From Bisbaumannia pacifica (GTDB lineage Bacteria > Pseudomonadota > Gammaproteobacteria > Pseudomonadales > Halomonadaceae), in contig NZ_BJUK01000009.1 in NCBI RefSeq assembly GCF_007989625.1, positions 1-64,000 on the forward strand: DNA of 64,000 bases. The letters are read 5' to 3'. Below, one piece after another: positions 42,307 to 50,946 of the stretch (the stretch's first letter is position 1; each line of letters opens with the position of its first letter). The notes beneath the pieces were generated by a model that had not been told where the DNA came from, ran no database searches, and saw nothing but the letters and a program-made list of their open reading frames with translations. A program made the position numbers and the translations under genes.

Positions 42307-44613
42307 TTAGGACTGAGACGATTGGGCAGCAGTCGATGGCTCGCGGTGGGATTGCTCGCGGGCGTAGCGCCGCTTGAGGCGCAGCGAGTTGCCGATCACC
42401 GACAGCGAGCTGGTGGTCATGGCGATCACCCCGATCATCGGGTGCAGCAGGCCGATGGCGGCGATGGGGATGGCGGCCACGTTATAGGCGCTGGCCCAGA
42501 TCAGGTTCTGGACGATCTTGCCGAAAGTGGCCTGAGACAGATGCATGGCATCCACCACCCCGGTGAGCTCGCCGCGCACCAGGGTCACGTCTGCCGCCTC
42601 GATGGCAACGTCGGCGCCTGCGCCGATGGCGATGCCCACGTTGGCCTGCTTGAGCGCCGCGGCGTCGTTGATGCCGTCGCCGACCATGGCCACGTGGTTG
42701 CCGTGCTTCTCCTGAAGCGCGCGGATGGCCTCGACCTTGCCTTCCGGAAGCACGCCTGCCTGGACCTCGTCGATGCCCACCTCGTCTGCCACGGCGTGGG
42801 CGGCGCGTTCATTGTCGCCGGTGATCATCACCACGTGCAGGCCGAGGTCGTGCATGCCGCGAATGGCCTCCACCGACTCCTGCTTGAGGGTATCGGCCAC
42901 CGCGACCAGCCCCAGCGCCCGGCCGTTGGCGGCGACGATCACCACGGTGCGACCCTTGCCCTCGAGCTCGCCCATGGCGTCGTCCAGGGCCTCGAGGCCG
43001 GTCACGCCCTCCTCCTCGAGCAGGCGTCGGTTGCCGATCAGAACGCTCTCCTCGCCGACCTTGCCCGAGACGCCGCGCGCCCCAGTGGAGCGGAACTCGC
43101 TGACCTCGCCGGGTTTCACGTCGCGCTCCCGGGCACCGTCGACGATGGCCCGGGCGATGGGGTGCTCAGAGGCATTCTCCACGCTGCCCGCTAGGGTGAG
43201 CAGGTGGCTCTCATCGCTGCCCTCGGCGGTCACCACCTCGGTGAGCCTGGGCTCGCCCCGGGTGATGGTGCCGGTCTTGTCGAGCACCATCACCTTGACG
43301 TCCTTGAAGGTCTGGATCGCCTCACCGGAGCGGATCAGGATGCCGCGCTCGGCGCCGATGCCGGAACCGACCATCAGCGCCGTGGGGGTGGCCAGGCCCA
43401 GGGCGCAGGGGCAGGCGATGACCAGCACGGCGATGGCGGCGAGTATCGCCAGCACCGGCGTGGCGGCCCCGGGGGTCACCCAGGGCAGGAAGCCGGCGCC
43501 CCAGTCGAGGATCGGCCGCAAGGCTTCCGGGAACAGCGCCCAGGCCGCGAGGCTCGCCAGGGCGATGGCCAGGACCGCCGGCACGAATCGTCCGGTCATG
43601 CGATCGGCGAACTCCTGGATGGGCACCCGTGAGCCCTGCGCCTGGTCGATCAGGCGCACCACCTGGGAGAGGAAGGTGTCACCACCGACCCGGGTCGCCT
43701 TGACCCGCAGGCGTCCCTCCTTGTTGAGGGTGGCACCGATCACCTCGTCGCCGGCGCTCTTGTAGACCGGTATCGATTCACCGGTGGCGATGGACTCGTC
43801 CAGGTGGCTCTCGCCCTCGACCACCTCCCCGTCGGTGGGAATCTTGTCGCCCGGTCGCACGATCATGATGTCTCCGGTGGCTAGCTCCTTCACCGGCACC
43901 TCGACCTCCTCGCCATCGCGCTCCACCCGCGCGGTCTTGGCGCCCAGGGTCAGCAGGCGGCGGATGGCCTGGGAGGCGCGCCCCTTGGCCAGGACCTCCA
44001 GATAGCGGCCCAGTAGGTGGAAGGTCATGATGGTGGCGGCCATCTCGATGAACGAGGTCATCGGATAGACGAAGCCGACCAGACCGATCAGGTAGGGCGG
44101 CAGGCTGCCCATCGAGATCAGCACGTCCATGTTGAAGGTGCCGTTCTTCAGCGAGCGCCAGCTCGATCGATGGGTGGCGGCCCCGCCCTGGAGGAACACC
44201 ACCGGGAAGGCCAGCACGGCGATGATGGCGAGATACCCCGGGATCGGCTGCCAGAACATGTGCGGCATCATCAGCAGCATGATCAGAGTGGTGGGCACGG
44301 CGGCGATGATCAGCCGCTTGCGGGCCTGGCTCAGATAGGCTTCCTCGATCTCGGCGTCGCTGTCGGCGTCCTCCGCCTCGTCGCTCTGCACGGCAGCCAC
44401 GTCATAGCCGGCGCCCTCGACGGCTTCCTTCAACATGTCGCTGTCGGGCCCACCTTCATCGAGCGTCACGCTGATATGGTGGTTGGCAATATTGGTCTGG
44501 ATATCGCCCACGCCATCGAGGCGTTCGAGTGTCTTGCGCACGATGCCGGCACAGTGGTCCGAGCCCATGCCGGGGACCGTTAGGGTGATCGTTCTTGTCG
44601 CGGTGTCTCTCAT
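42307..44613 (-). CDS. Copper-exporting P-type ATPase
   Basis: A 768-residue P1B-1 ATPase (CopA/ActP group). It shows one N-terminal heavy-metal domain, then eight TM helices. Key motifs are the CPC metal site (IACPCALGLATP), phospho-Asp DKTGTIT, TGES, MVGDGINDAAAL, and the P1B-1 signatures YN in TM7 (SAYNVAAIP) and MxxSS in TM8 (MTTSSLSV). The heavy-metal domain has GMGSDHC (Cys21) where most have a CxxC pair, so it holds only one Cys. It should expel Cu(I) from the cytoplasm. It is downstream of the CpxP-like gene. Confidence 0.93.
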   Translation of the reverse strand: MRDTATRTITLTVPGMGSDHCAGIVRKTLERLDGVGDIQTNIANHHISVTLDEGGPDSDMLKEAVEGAGYDVAAVQSDEAEDADSDAEIEEAYLSQARKRLIIAAVPTTLIMLLMMPHMFWQPIPGYLAIIAVLAFPVVFLQGGAATHRSSWRSLKNGTFNMDVLISMGSLPPYLIGLVGFVYPMTSFIEMAATIMTFHLLGRYLEVLAKGRASQAIRRLLTLGAKTARVERDGEEVEVPVKELATGDIMIVRPGDKIPTDGEVVEGESHLDESIATGESIPVYKSAGDEVIGATLNKEGRLRVKATRVGGDTFLSQVVRLIDQAQGSRVPIQEFADRMTGRFVPAVLAIALASLAAWALFPEALRPILDWGAGFLPWVTPGAATPVLAILAAIAVLVIACPCALGLATPTALMVGSGIGAERGILIRSGEAIQTFKDVKVMVLDKTGTITRGEPRLTEVVTAEGSDESHLLTLAGSVENASEHPIARAIVDGARERDVKPGEVSEFRSTGARGVSGKVGEESVLIGNRRLLEEEGVTGLEALDDAMGELEGKGRTVVIVAANGRALGLVAVADTLKQESVEAIRGMHDLGLHVVMITGDNERAAHAVADEVGIDEVQAGVLPEGKVEAIRALQEKHGNHVAMVGDGINDAAALKQANVGIAIGAGADVAIEAADVTLVRGELTGVVDAMHLSQATFGKIVQNLIWASAYNVAAIPIAAIGLLHPMIGVIAMTTSSLSVIGNSLRLKRRYAREQSHREPSTAAQSSQS

Positions 44614-44693
44614 CGCGTATCTCCTGCTGGAGAAGCCGAAGGGGCGGACCTTCTGTGGCCGCCTGGACGTTCTGGCGCTTCAATCGAAGTGAT

Positions 44694-45341
44694 TCAGTGA
44701 TGCTCGTCGTGGCCGTCTGGATCGACACCACCCTCCGGGTTCGCCTGTTGCAGCTGCTGACGTTGTTCGTCGGTCATGAGGTCATGCATGGCATTTCGCA
44801 TGCGCACCATCTCGGACAGCATCTCCCCGTGCAACTCGGCCATACGAGCATGGTGTTCCTGCACGGCCGCCGGGTCGGGGCGCTCCTGGTGCATCTCCGC
44901 CATCAGGTCATCGCGCAGGTTCATCAGGCGTCCCATACGCTCGAACTGTGCCGGGCGATGTGCCTGCATCAGTTCACGCATCTCGTCGCGCTGCTCCGAC
45001 TCGAGCATCTCCTGCATCATGCCCATGCCGGCGTCGCCCATCATCGGGCAGGGCATGGTCCCGCCGCCTATCATTCCACGCATCATGCCGGGGCCCATGC
45101 CGCCCTGGCCGCCACCCATCATTCCCCTCATCATGCCGGGCTCCATGCCGCCCTGGCCGCCACCCATCATTCCCCTCATCATGTCGGGCCCCATGCCACC
45201 CTGGCCGCCGTTGCCACCCATCATGCCGCTTCCCTGACCGAACTGATTGGTCGGCATGCTCTGAGCGAGGACAACACCGGTACCACTGGCACCGAGTACC
45301 AGGGCGAGTCCGAGGGCGAGAGTCTGCTGGCGAATTTCCAT
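44694..45341 (-). CDS. Met-rich periplasmic CpxP/Spy-like protein
   Basis: A 215-residue exported protein with a signal peptide (LALGLALVLGASGTGVVLA). It then carries three near-identical 16-residue Met/Gly repeats (about 40-90; MMRGMMGGGQGGM core) and a helical C-terminal half rich in Met and His, like CpxP/Spy/heavy-metal-resistance proteins. The tail ends DGHDEHH. Met clusters suggest Cu(I) binding in the periplasm. GAGGAGAAC precedes the ATG. Between copB and the ATPase, it probably starts that unit. Confidence 0.82.
   Translation of the reverse strand: MEIRQQTLALGLALVLGASGTGVVLAQSMPTNQFGQGSGMMGGNGGQGGMGPDMMRGMMGGGQGGMEPGMMRGMMGGGQGGMGPGMMRGMIGGGTMPCPMMGDAGMGMMQEMLESEQRDEMRELMQAHRPAQFERMGRLMNLRDDLMAEMHQERPDPAAVQEHHARMAELHGEMLSEMVRMRNAMHDLMTDEQRQQLQQANPEGGVDPDGHDEHH
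45070..45215 (-). repeat. 48-bp tandem repeat in the CpxP-like gene
   Basis: Three in-frame 48-bp units encoding the 16-residue Met/Gly repeat. The units differ at a few positions (GPD/EPG/GPG in the same slot). Number of copies may vary between strains. Confidence 0.85.
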
Positions 45342-45477
45342 GATCGTTCTCCTCAAGCTATTGAGCCGATTCGGGACTTTGCTTGCATTATTTCGGCGAC
45401 GTGCTGCACACAGGCTAATCCCATGCAACAGCGGCTGGGGTAACGCCTCCAGAAGATGGTTCCGGTGCAGCACCGCC

Positions 45478-45654
45478 CTACAGGCCCCTGGCCCGGTTGG
45501 AATGCTGGGCCAGGCGCATTGCCTCGAGTTTCAGGAGCTGGTCAATCAGGTTGCGGGTTTCGGGGATCTCGGCGCGTCCTTCGAGGTAGCGGTATAGCGC
45601 GATGATCTAATCATGCAGCGAGAAGACTTCCCGGCAGATGTCATCGAAGCTCAT
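45478..45654 (-). pseudogene. Small cytoplasmic protein gene with an internal stop
   Basis: A 59-codon frame interrupted by one in-frame TAG at codon 16. It reads MSFDDICREVFSLHD, stop, then IIALYRYLEGRAEIPETRNL and a helical tail ending RARGL. A CAG-to-TAG change would restore a continuous charged small protein. It lies in the copper block between copB and the CpxP-like gene. Its family is not recognised. Confidence 0.5.
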
Positions 45655-45724
45655 CTCGGCATAGGGGAAACTACACGCCTAACGCATGACTGCGGGCTCA
45701 TGGGTATCAGTATGAGTATTCTGT

Positions 45725-45740
45725 CTGAGCGTAGCCTGAA
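45725..45740 (-). promoter_or_regulatory. CopR-type direct repeat upstream of the CpxP-like/ATPase block
   Basis: Minus-strand TTCAG-GCTACG-CTCAG, the fourth member of the repeat family also found at 48521, 50765 and 52148. A weak CATACT follows 10 bp after. This one has one mismatch in the second half-site. Confidence 0.5.
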
Positions 45741-45750
45741 TCTAGTCGGC

Positions 45751-45779
45751 CTCACCCTTGACTCAAGTCAAGAAGTGAG
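45751..45779. promoter_or_regulatory. Palindrome in the copB downstream gap
   Basis: TTGACT-CA-AGTCAA core within a longer imperfect dyad whose outer arms are CTCAC and GTGAG. It lies just upstream of the CopR-type site. It looks like a MerR-family or other dimeric regulator site; the protein is unknown. Confidence 0.5.
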
Positions 45780-45839
45780 CGCTTTCCAGGTGAAAGACGC
45801 CACCTTGCGGTGACGTCGATAACGAGGCAGGGACGCAGA

Positions 45840-46610
45840 TCAGAACATCAGCCTGATCCCGGCGACGACGCCGGTATCCTCGCTGCGGTCGCCGTCGGCG
45901 CGGGCCAGGTCGGCGGTTTCCCCATAGCGTTTCTCCCAGTAGGTGCCGAGATAGGGGGCGACACGCCGGGTGATCTCGTAGCGCAGGCGCAGGCCCACGC
46001 GTACCGAGTTGAGCCCCTCGCCGACGCCGAATGCTTCGGCCTCGTCGGCGGCCACGGCGATCTCGGTGCGTGGCTGCAGGTAGAGGCGTTGGGTCAGGCG
46101 CAGGTCGTATTCACCCTCGAGGCTGGCCGAGACGTCGCCCTCGTCGCTGACTTGCAGCGCCAGGTCGGTCTCGATGCCGTAGGGCATCACGCCCTGGAGG
46201 CCGATCACGGCGTAGGTGCGCTCGGCATGGTCGTCGGAGAAGACCCCGCCCTGATAGCCGATGCCACCCTGGAGCTCCCAGAAATCGGCGACAAGGTGAC
46301 TGTATAGGAACTCCAGCGATTCGAACTCGGCATCCTCACCGTCGCCCTGGACGCTCTCGCCCTCGGACTTCAGGTAGAGGCGGTTGACGTCACCGCCGTA
46401 CCAGGCCTGAAAGTCCCAGATTAGTGCTTCTTCGCCCTTGTCGGGTACGGCGTATTCCAGCCGCTCGAACAGCGCCATGGCCATGTTGTGTTCGACCATC
46501 GGGGCGGGCCAGTCGGCCGGGGCATCATAGCCGTCCTCCGCCTGGGCAGTGGGGAGCGTGGCCATGGCCAGCAGGGCGCCGGCCACGGTTAGTGAGATTC
46601 GGGGATTCAT
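45840..46610 (-). CDS. copB: Copper-resistance outer-membrane protein CopB
   Basis: A 256-residue CopB/PcoB protein: signal peptide (LTVAGALLAMATLPTAQA), then a beta-barrel of about 12 short strands ending in an aromatic residue (VVAGIRLMF). The usual Met-rich N-terminal insert of Pseudomonas CopB is absent. It lies 9 bases after copA and is cotranscribed with it. It is thought to handle or release copper at the outer membrane. Confidence 0.92.
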   Translation of the reverse strand: MNPRISLTVAGALLAMATLPTAQAEDGYDAPADWPAPMVEHNMAMALFERLEYAVPDKGEEALIWDFQAWYGGDVNRLYLKSEGESVQGDGEDAEFESLEFLYSHLVADFWELQGGIGYQGGVFSDDHAERTYAVIGLQGVMPYGIETDLALQVSDEGDVSASLEGEYDLRLTQRLYLQPRTEIAVAADEAEAFGVGEGLNSVRVGLRLRYEITRRVAPYLGTYWEKRYGETADLARADGDRSEDTGVVAGIRLMF

Positions 46611-46619
46611 GGTTTCTCC

Positions 46620-48473
46620 TTACGACACCTCGACGACACGGAACATGCCGGCGTCCATGTGGTAGAGCAGGTGGCAATGGAAGGCCCAACTGCCCACGGC
46701 GTCGGCGGTGATCAGCGCCGAGACCCGCTCGCCGGGCTTGACGTTGAGGGTATGCTTGCGGGGAATCAGCTCGCCCTGGCCGTTCTCGAGCTCCATCCAC
46801 ATGCCGTGGAGATGGATGGGGTGCTCCATCATGGTGTCATTGATCAGGATCAGGCGCAGGCGCTCATCCTTGGCGAAATGAATGGGGCCGCTTACCTCAC
46901 TGAATTTCCGACCATCGAAGGACCACATATAACGTTCCATGTTGCCGGTGAGGTGCAGTTCCAGCTCGCGGCCCGGTTCGCGACGATCCGGCCAGGGAGT
47001 AAAGGCCTTGAGGTCGCGGTAAACCAGCACGCGGCGTTCATCGGGATCGATGCCGATGCCGGCCTGGTCGTAGCGGGAGCCCGGTTGTGCCGCGCCTGCC
47101 GCCAGCATGCCACCGGCGGCGATCCTGTCCTGTTCCCCCGAGATGCCCGGCCTATTTGAATGATCCATTCCCGGCATATTGGAGCGGTCCATTCCCTCCA
47201 TCGAGGAGTGATCCATGCCTCCCATGCCGGAGTGGTCCATTCCCTCCATCGTGGAGTGATCCATGCCTCCTATGCCGGAGTGGTCCATTCCCTCCATCGT
47301 GGAGTGATCCATGCCCGCCATGCCGTGGGCGCCCATGGCCTCCATGCCGCGGTCGGCGATCCGGCGACGCTCGGGGAGCTCCGCGGTCATCCCCTCCCGG
47401 GGCGCCAGGGTGGCACGGGCATAGCCGCTGCGGTCCATGGACTCGGCGAAGAGGGTATAGGCGGTGTCGTTCTCGGGGGCCACCAGGACGTCATAGGTCT
47501 CGGCCACCGCGATACGGAACTCGTCGACGGGGACCGGCTGCACCGGCTGGCCGTCGGCGGCCACCACGGTCATCCTCAGCCCCGGGATGCGCACGTCGAA
47601 GTAGCTCATCGCCGAGCCGTTGATGATCCGCAGGCGAATCCGCTCGCCGGCCCGGAACAGCGCCGTCCAGTTCTCTTCGGGCGAGTGACCATTGATCAGG
47701 TAGGTGTAGGTACTGCCGGTCACATCGGCGATATCCCGCGAACTCATGCGCATGCGTGCCCACATGCCGCGTTGTTCGGCCGTCGCGGCGAAGCCCCGCT
47801 CGCGCACGTCGGCGAAGAAGTCGGCGACGGTACGCTCCTGGAAGTTGTAGTAACCCTCGGCGGTCTTGAGGTTGCGGAACACCGCCATGGGCTCCTCGAA
47901 GGTCCAGTCGGTGAGCAGCAGCACATGCTCGCGGTCGTAGCGGAAGGGCTCGCGCTCGGCGGCGTCGATGATCAGGGGACCGGCATGACCGAGCTGCTCC
48001 TGCAGGCCGGAGTGGCTGTGATACCAGTAGGTGCCGTTCTGGCGCACCGGAAAGCGGTAGGTGAAGGTCTCGCCGGGGGCGATGCCGGCGAAGCTGATCC
48101 CCGGCACGCCGTCCATCCCGGGGGGCAGGATCAGGCCATGCCAGTGAATGGAGGTGGGCTCGTCGAGCAGGTTGGTGACCCGCAGCACGGCATCCTGGCC
48201 CTCCCTGAGGCGAATCAGCGGCCCGGGGCTTCCACCGTTGATGCTGATCGGATGGGCTTCCTGGCCGGCGATCGGCAGCGATTCCCGACGGATCGCCAGG
48301 GACACCTCGGGCCCCTCCTCGATGCCCTTGGCATAGGTGCTGGTCTGGCCCCAGGGGTCGGCCCAACTGGGGCGAAGGCCCAGGGCGGCCGCCGATCCCA
48401 GGCCGAGGGCCGCGCCGCCTTTCAGGAGCTGGCGGCGGGACAGTGGCTGGGTGATGACTCTCGAACTTGCCAT
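46620..48473 (-). CDS. copA: Multicopper oxidase CopA/PcoA
   Basis: A 617-residue periplasmic multicopper oxidase. A Tat signal opens the protein ([20 protein letters not shown]). The copper ligands are visible: [39 protein letters not shown] and the C-terminal [12 protein letters not shown] with the T1 Cys, His and Met. A Met/Asp/His/Ser repeat region (about 385-435; [16 protein letters not shown] units) should store Cu. It oxidises Cu(I) in the periplasm. A CopR-type site lies 48 bases before the start. Confidence 0.95.
   Translation of the reverse strand: MASSRVITQPLSRRQLLKGGAALGLGSAAALGLRPSWADPWGQTSTYAKGIEEGPEVSLAIRRESLPIAGQEAHPISINGGSPGPLIRLREGQDAVLRVTNLLDEPTSIHWHGLILPPGMDGVPGISFAGIAPGETFTYRFPVRQNGTYWYHSHSGLQEQLGHAGPLIIDAAEREPFRYDREHVLLLTDWTFEEPMAVFRNLKTAEGYYNFQERTVADFFADVRERGFAATAEQRGMWARMRMSSRDIADVTGSTYTYLINGHSPEENWTALFRAGERIRLRIINGSAMSYFDVRIPGLRMTVVAADGQPVQPVPVDEFRIAVAETYDVLVAPENDTAYTLFAESMDRSGYARATLAPREGMTAELPERRRIADRGMEAMGAHGMAGMDHSTMEGMDHSGIGGMDHSTMEGMDHSGMGGMDHSSMEGMDRSNMPGMDHSNRPGISGEQDRIAAGGMLAAGAAQPGSRYDQAGIGIDPDERRVLVYRDLKAFTPWPDRREPGRELELHLTGNMERYMWSFDGRKFSEVSGPIHFAKDERLRLILINDTMMEHPIHLHGMWMELENGQGELIPRKHTLNVKPGERVSALITADAVGSWAFHCHLLYHMDAGMFRVVEVS
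47176..47325 (-). repeat. 48-bp tandem repeat in copA
   Basis: Three in-frame units of 48 bp encode the 16-residue Met/Asp/His/Ser repeat of the oxidase. Substitutions are few. Same unit length as the repeat of the CpxP-like gene, but different sequence. Confidence 0.8.
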
Positions 48474-48520
48474 GCAGGACTCCCGTCAGTGTCTGGTCGG
48501 AGCCATCTTGACGGGGCAAG

Positions 48521-48536
48521 CTGAATTCGCCCTGAA
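48521..48536 (-). promoter_or_regulatory. CopR-type direct repeat upstream of copA
   Basis: Minus-strand TTCAG-GGCGAA-TTCAG with a 10-bp gap to a poor -10 (TCAAGA). Two tandem TTCAG half-sites 11 bp apart fit binding of an OmpR-family dimer. Confidence 0.7.
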
Positions 48537-48547
48537 AAAAACTGGCC

Positions 48548-49888
48548 TTACTCCGACCGTAGGGGAATCGTCAGCTCGACCCTCAGGCCGCCGAGCGGGC
48601 TGGTGGCAAACCGAGTCTGTCCCGAGTAGCGCGATACCAGTTGCGTGAGAATCGACAGGCCCAGCCCGTACCCGGGGTGGCGCTCATCGAGACGCATGCC
48701 CCGCCGGCCGAGACGGCACAGGTCGGCCTCGGCGACGCCGGGCCCATCGTCCTCGACGAGGATACGCAGGCCGTCCGTGAGCGTGATGTGGCAGGTCACC
48801 TCGCGGGTGGCCCATTTCCCGGCGTTATCGAGCAGGATGCCCAACATTTCGGAGAGATCCTGGGCCTCGATGGGCACGCGTTGGTCGCTGGCCTGCGGCA
48901 GGCGCAGGGTGAACCGTCGATCCGGGTAGAGGGCGCGAAACAGCTCGATCAGGCGGGTGCCATCCCGGTGCGGGTCACTCATGCGCCCGGCATGGGGGCC
49001 GGCGATGCGTGAGTGCCGCAGCTGGGCATCCAGTTGGGCATGCACCTCCTCGAGGCGCCGCACCAACTTCTGGCGACGCTCGTCGTCGATGGGACGCGCG
49101 CCCCTCAGTACCTGGGTGACCGCCGCCAGCGGCGTCTTCAGGGCATGGGAGAGGTCGGCCGATGAGTCGCGGGAGCGCTGCAGGCGAGCGTCGATCTCGT
49201 CCATGAAATGGTTGAGCTGCATGACCAGGCTATCCAGCTCCGAGGGCACGTCCGGGGAGAGGCGTTCGCGTTTCCCGGCTTGCAGTTGGCCAAGTTGGTC
49301 GCGCAACCGAGACAGTGGGATAAGTCCTCGGTTGACAGCGAGAAGGTTCAGGGTGACCAGTAACAGCAACAATCCGGCGGCGATGCCGGCTACCCACCAA
49401 TGCAGCTGCGCCAATCCGGCCTCCACCTGTGCAAAGTCTTCGCCCACCAGCAATACGCCAGCCTCTCCATTCAGGGTGAAGTGGCGTCGATAGACCAGCA
49501 AGTGCTGTTCGTCCGCCCTCACCTCGACATGAGCCTCAGGCGCCTCATCGAGCAGCGGCGCCAGCACATCTTTCCAGCGCTCGTCCGACGCGGAGATATC
49601 GCCTCCGAGGCGCAGCACATAGAGATGGTGGAAGATTTGGTAGCTCTGGCTCGCCGAGTCCAGCACGACGGGTAGGGATTGGCGATCTTGCTGTAGTTGT
49701 TCGATCGCGCTTCGCGCTTCGCGCTCGAGGCGCTCTCCGAGAAAGTCGCGTGCTAGGTCCTCCAGCAAGATGCCGTGCAGCAGCCAGGTGGTGCCGGTCA
49801 CCAGCAGGGCGATGCCGGAGAGCCAGGCCAGCAGGCGAATGCGTAGGCTGCGTCGATCAATGCGAAACAAGTCGGTATCCCTGGCCAC
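48548..49888 (-). CDS. Copper-linked sensor histidine kinase
   Basis: A 446-residue membrane kinase. It has a TM helix (about 18-38), a periplasmic domain, a TM helix (about 162-182), a HAMP-like linker, a HisKA domain with DLSHALKTPLAAV, and an HATPase domain (ILLDNAGKWA, VEDDGPGVAEADL, GYGLGLSILTQLV). It is probably the partner of the OmpR-type regulator at 50933 in a PmrAB/CusRS-like pair. The GTG at 49888 is used; a TTG just after is an alternative. Upstream sits only a stub of a regulator gene. Confidence 0.85.
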   Translation of the reverse strand: MARDTDLFRIDRRSLRIRLLAWLSGIALLVTGTTWLLHGILLEDLARDFLGERLEREARSAIEQLQQDRQSLPVVLDSASQSYQIFHHLYVLRLGGDISASDERWKDVLAPLLDEAPEAHVEVRADEQHLLVYRRHFTLNGEAGVLLVGEDFAQVEAGLAQLHWWVAGIAAGLLLLLVTLNLLAVNRGLIPLSRLRDQLGQLQAGKRERLSPDVPSELDSLVMQLNHFMDEIDARLQRSRDSSADLSHALKTPLAAVTQVLRGARPIDDERRQKLVRRLEEVHAQLDAQLRHSRIAGPHAGRMSDPHRDGTRLIELFRALYPDRRFTLRLPQASDQRVPIEAQDLSEMLGILLDNAGKWATREVTCHITLTDGLRILVEDDGPGVAEADLCRLGRRGMRLDERHPGYGLGLSILTQLVSRYSGQTRFATSPLGGLRVELTIPLRSE

Positions 49889-49961
49889 GGCGTGTATGGT
49901 TCACGAATTTACCAAGATAGCGTCGAGGGCGGGCGAGATACACATCGACTTCGTAGAGTCT
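49857..49961 (-). pseudogene. Stub of an OmpR-family response regulator
   Basis: The frame just before and overlapping the kinase start encodes EVDVYLARPRRYLGKF and then RRGQGYRLVSH with a stop. It aligns with the C-terminus of the intact regulator at 50933-51598 (EVYIGRLRRHLG, RRGQGYRFVSH). Only the winged-helix end is left. The kinase was once behind a full regulator gene of slightly different sequence. Confidence 0.85.
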
Positions 49962-50301
49962 GACCTTGAAGTGAGGCAGAGCTAACGTAACGACAAGCTA
50001 TCTTAGGCTTCGGTTTTCGTTCAAGCATGGCGAAAGACCGGCAATCGCAGCACAGTCAAGGCCGAGCCCCGCCCCGTCGAAGTCATGGCTTCGTCCGGCA
50101 AGCGCGCCGGGAGTGCGTCGCCGAGCCTCAGGCTTAATTTTCTTCTCCGTGAGGCCAAGCAGGCTAGCCGAAACATGTCTTGATCTGTTTAGTGAGTGCC
50201 GGTTTCTTGAGATCCGATGCGCTCTTGTCGAAGGGTGGTTCTCACTAAGGAAGGCCAGCTCCCGTCTGGCCTTCTTGATTCATGCCAATAGTTAAATGGG
50301 G
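49962..50301. other. Gap inside the split two-component locus
   Basis: About 340 bases between the regulator stub and the small secreted protein gene. Composition is mixed; the right part is AT-richer. It contains the terminator at 50250-50274 and no convincing ORF. Confidence 0.4.
50250..50274 (-). terminator. Hairpin after the small secreted protein gene
   Basis: Perfect 9-bp stem GAAGGCCAG / CTGGCCTTC with a 7-base loop. T-rich flanks are short on both sides. It lies 28 bases beyond the stop of the leftward gene. Confidence 0.6.
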
Positions 50302-50718
50302 TCAATAGGTGGCATGTAATTCATACCGATTGCGTAGATCTGCCGTATTGCCGCCTGGCGACCATCCAGAAATTTCCAGTAAATAGTTTCCGGGCCGCAA
50401 TTGACGCTGGATCAGGAAGTGCCCATTAGGGCTTGAGGCCTCGGCAATACGCTGGCCAGAAGCATCATAGAGGGTCCCGGTGATATGGCTACCCTGGCTT
50501 GATATGCCGGGAAAGTGCTCGCTGGTGACATTCAATGTGGTGGGCTGGTCAATATTAACCTGTAGGCGTTTCGGGTGCCCATTTGCCAGAATCTGCGTAG
50601 ATGAAATCCCTTTTTCCAATATGGCGGGGATGCTGTTGTTGCCTCCCATGCTGGCCATGGTCGGCGTTGAGATGGCGCTTGCCAATGCGATTCCGAAGGT
50701 GACGATTTTTAGTTTCAT
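50302..50718 (-). CDS. Small secreted beta-sandwich-like protein
   Basis: A 138-residue exported protein: signal peptide (FGIALASAISTPTMA) and a C-terminal half resembling pre-peptidase C-terminal (PPC) beta-sandwiches (QRQLRPGNYLLEISGWSPGG). No Cys/His/Met clusters for copper. It lies in AT-richer DNA splitting kinase and regulator and has its own CopR-type site. The ATG at 50718 is used because GAGGAAAC precedes it and a signal peptide follows; an upstream extension is unlikely. Confidence 0.7.
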   Translation of the reverse strand: MKLKIVTFGIALASAISTPTMASMGGNNSIPAILEKGISSTQILANGHPKRLQVNIDQPTTLNVTSEHFPGISSQGSHITGTLYDASGQRIAEASSPNGHFLIQRQLRPGNYLLEISGWSPGGNTADLRNRYELHATY

Positions 50719-50764
50719 GAGAGTTTCCTCTGCTTTGATGACACTCTCAGCGTAGCGAGATAAC

Positions 50765-50780
50765 TTGAAATAGAGCTGAA
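50765..50780 (-). promoter_or_regulatory. CopR-type direct repeat upstream of the small secreted gene
   Basis: Minus-strand TTCAG-CTCTAT-TTCAA, 10 bp before a TACGCT -10-like hexamer. One mismatch in the second half-site. Same geometry as at the cupredoxin promoter. Confidence 0.6.
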
Positions 50781-50901
50781 AGCCCAATCGTGAATTGTAA
50801 AAACTTGTACAGTGACCATATCGAAAAACGACAAGATCACAGCCTCGGCCTTTCCTCAGCGACGACACCGCTAATCTTCAGTCGTAGTCGCCCTTCGCGC
50901 G

Positions 50902-50946
50902 GGCCAGCAGGCGCATCCGCAGGCTGCGTCGATCAATGCGAAACAA
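50902..50946 (-). pseudogene. Stub of a sensor kinase 5' end
   Basis: Overlapping and following the regulator stop, the frame encodes LFRIDRRSLRMRLLAR and soon stops. It matches the start of the intact kinase (LFRIDRRSLRIRLLAW); the two DNA stretches agree at 42 of 45 positions (49826-49870 against 50902-50946). The regulator therefore once overlapped a full kinase gene. Confidence 0.85.

Noticed and set aside
45613-45813. A 66-codon rightward ORF in the copper gap
   Set aside because: It overlaps the broken small gene on the other strand and the regulatory sites; no start signal or similarity.
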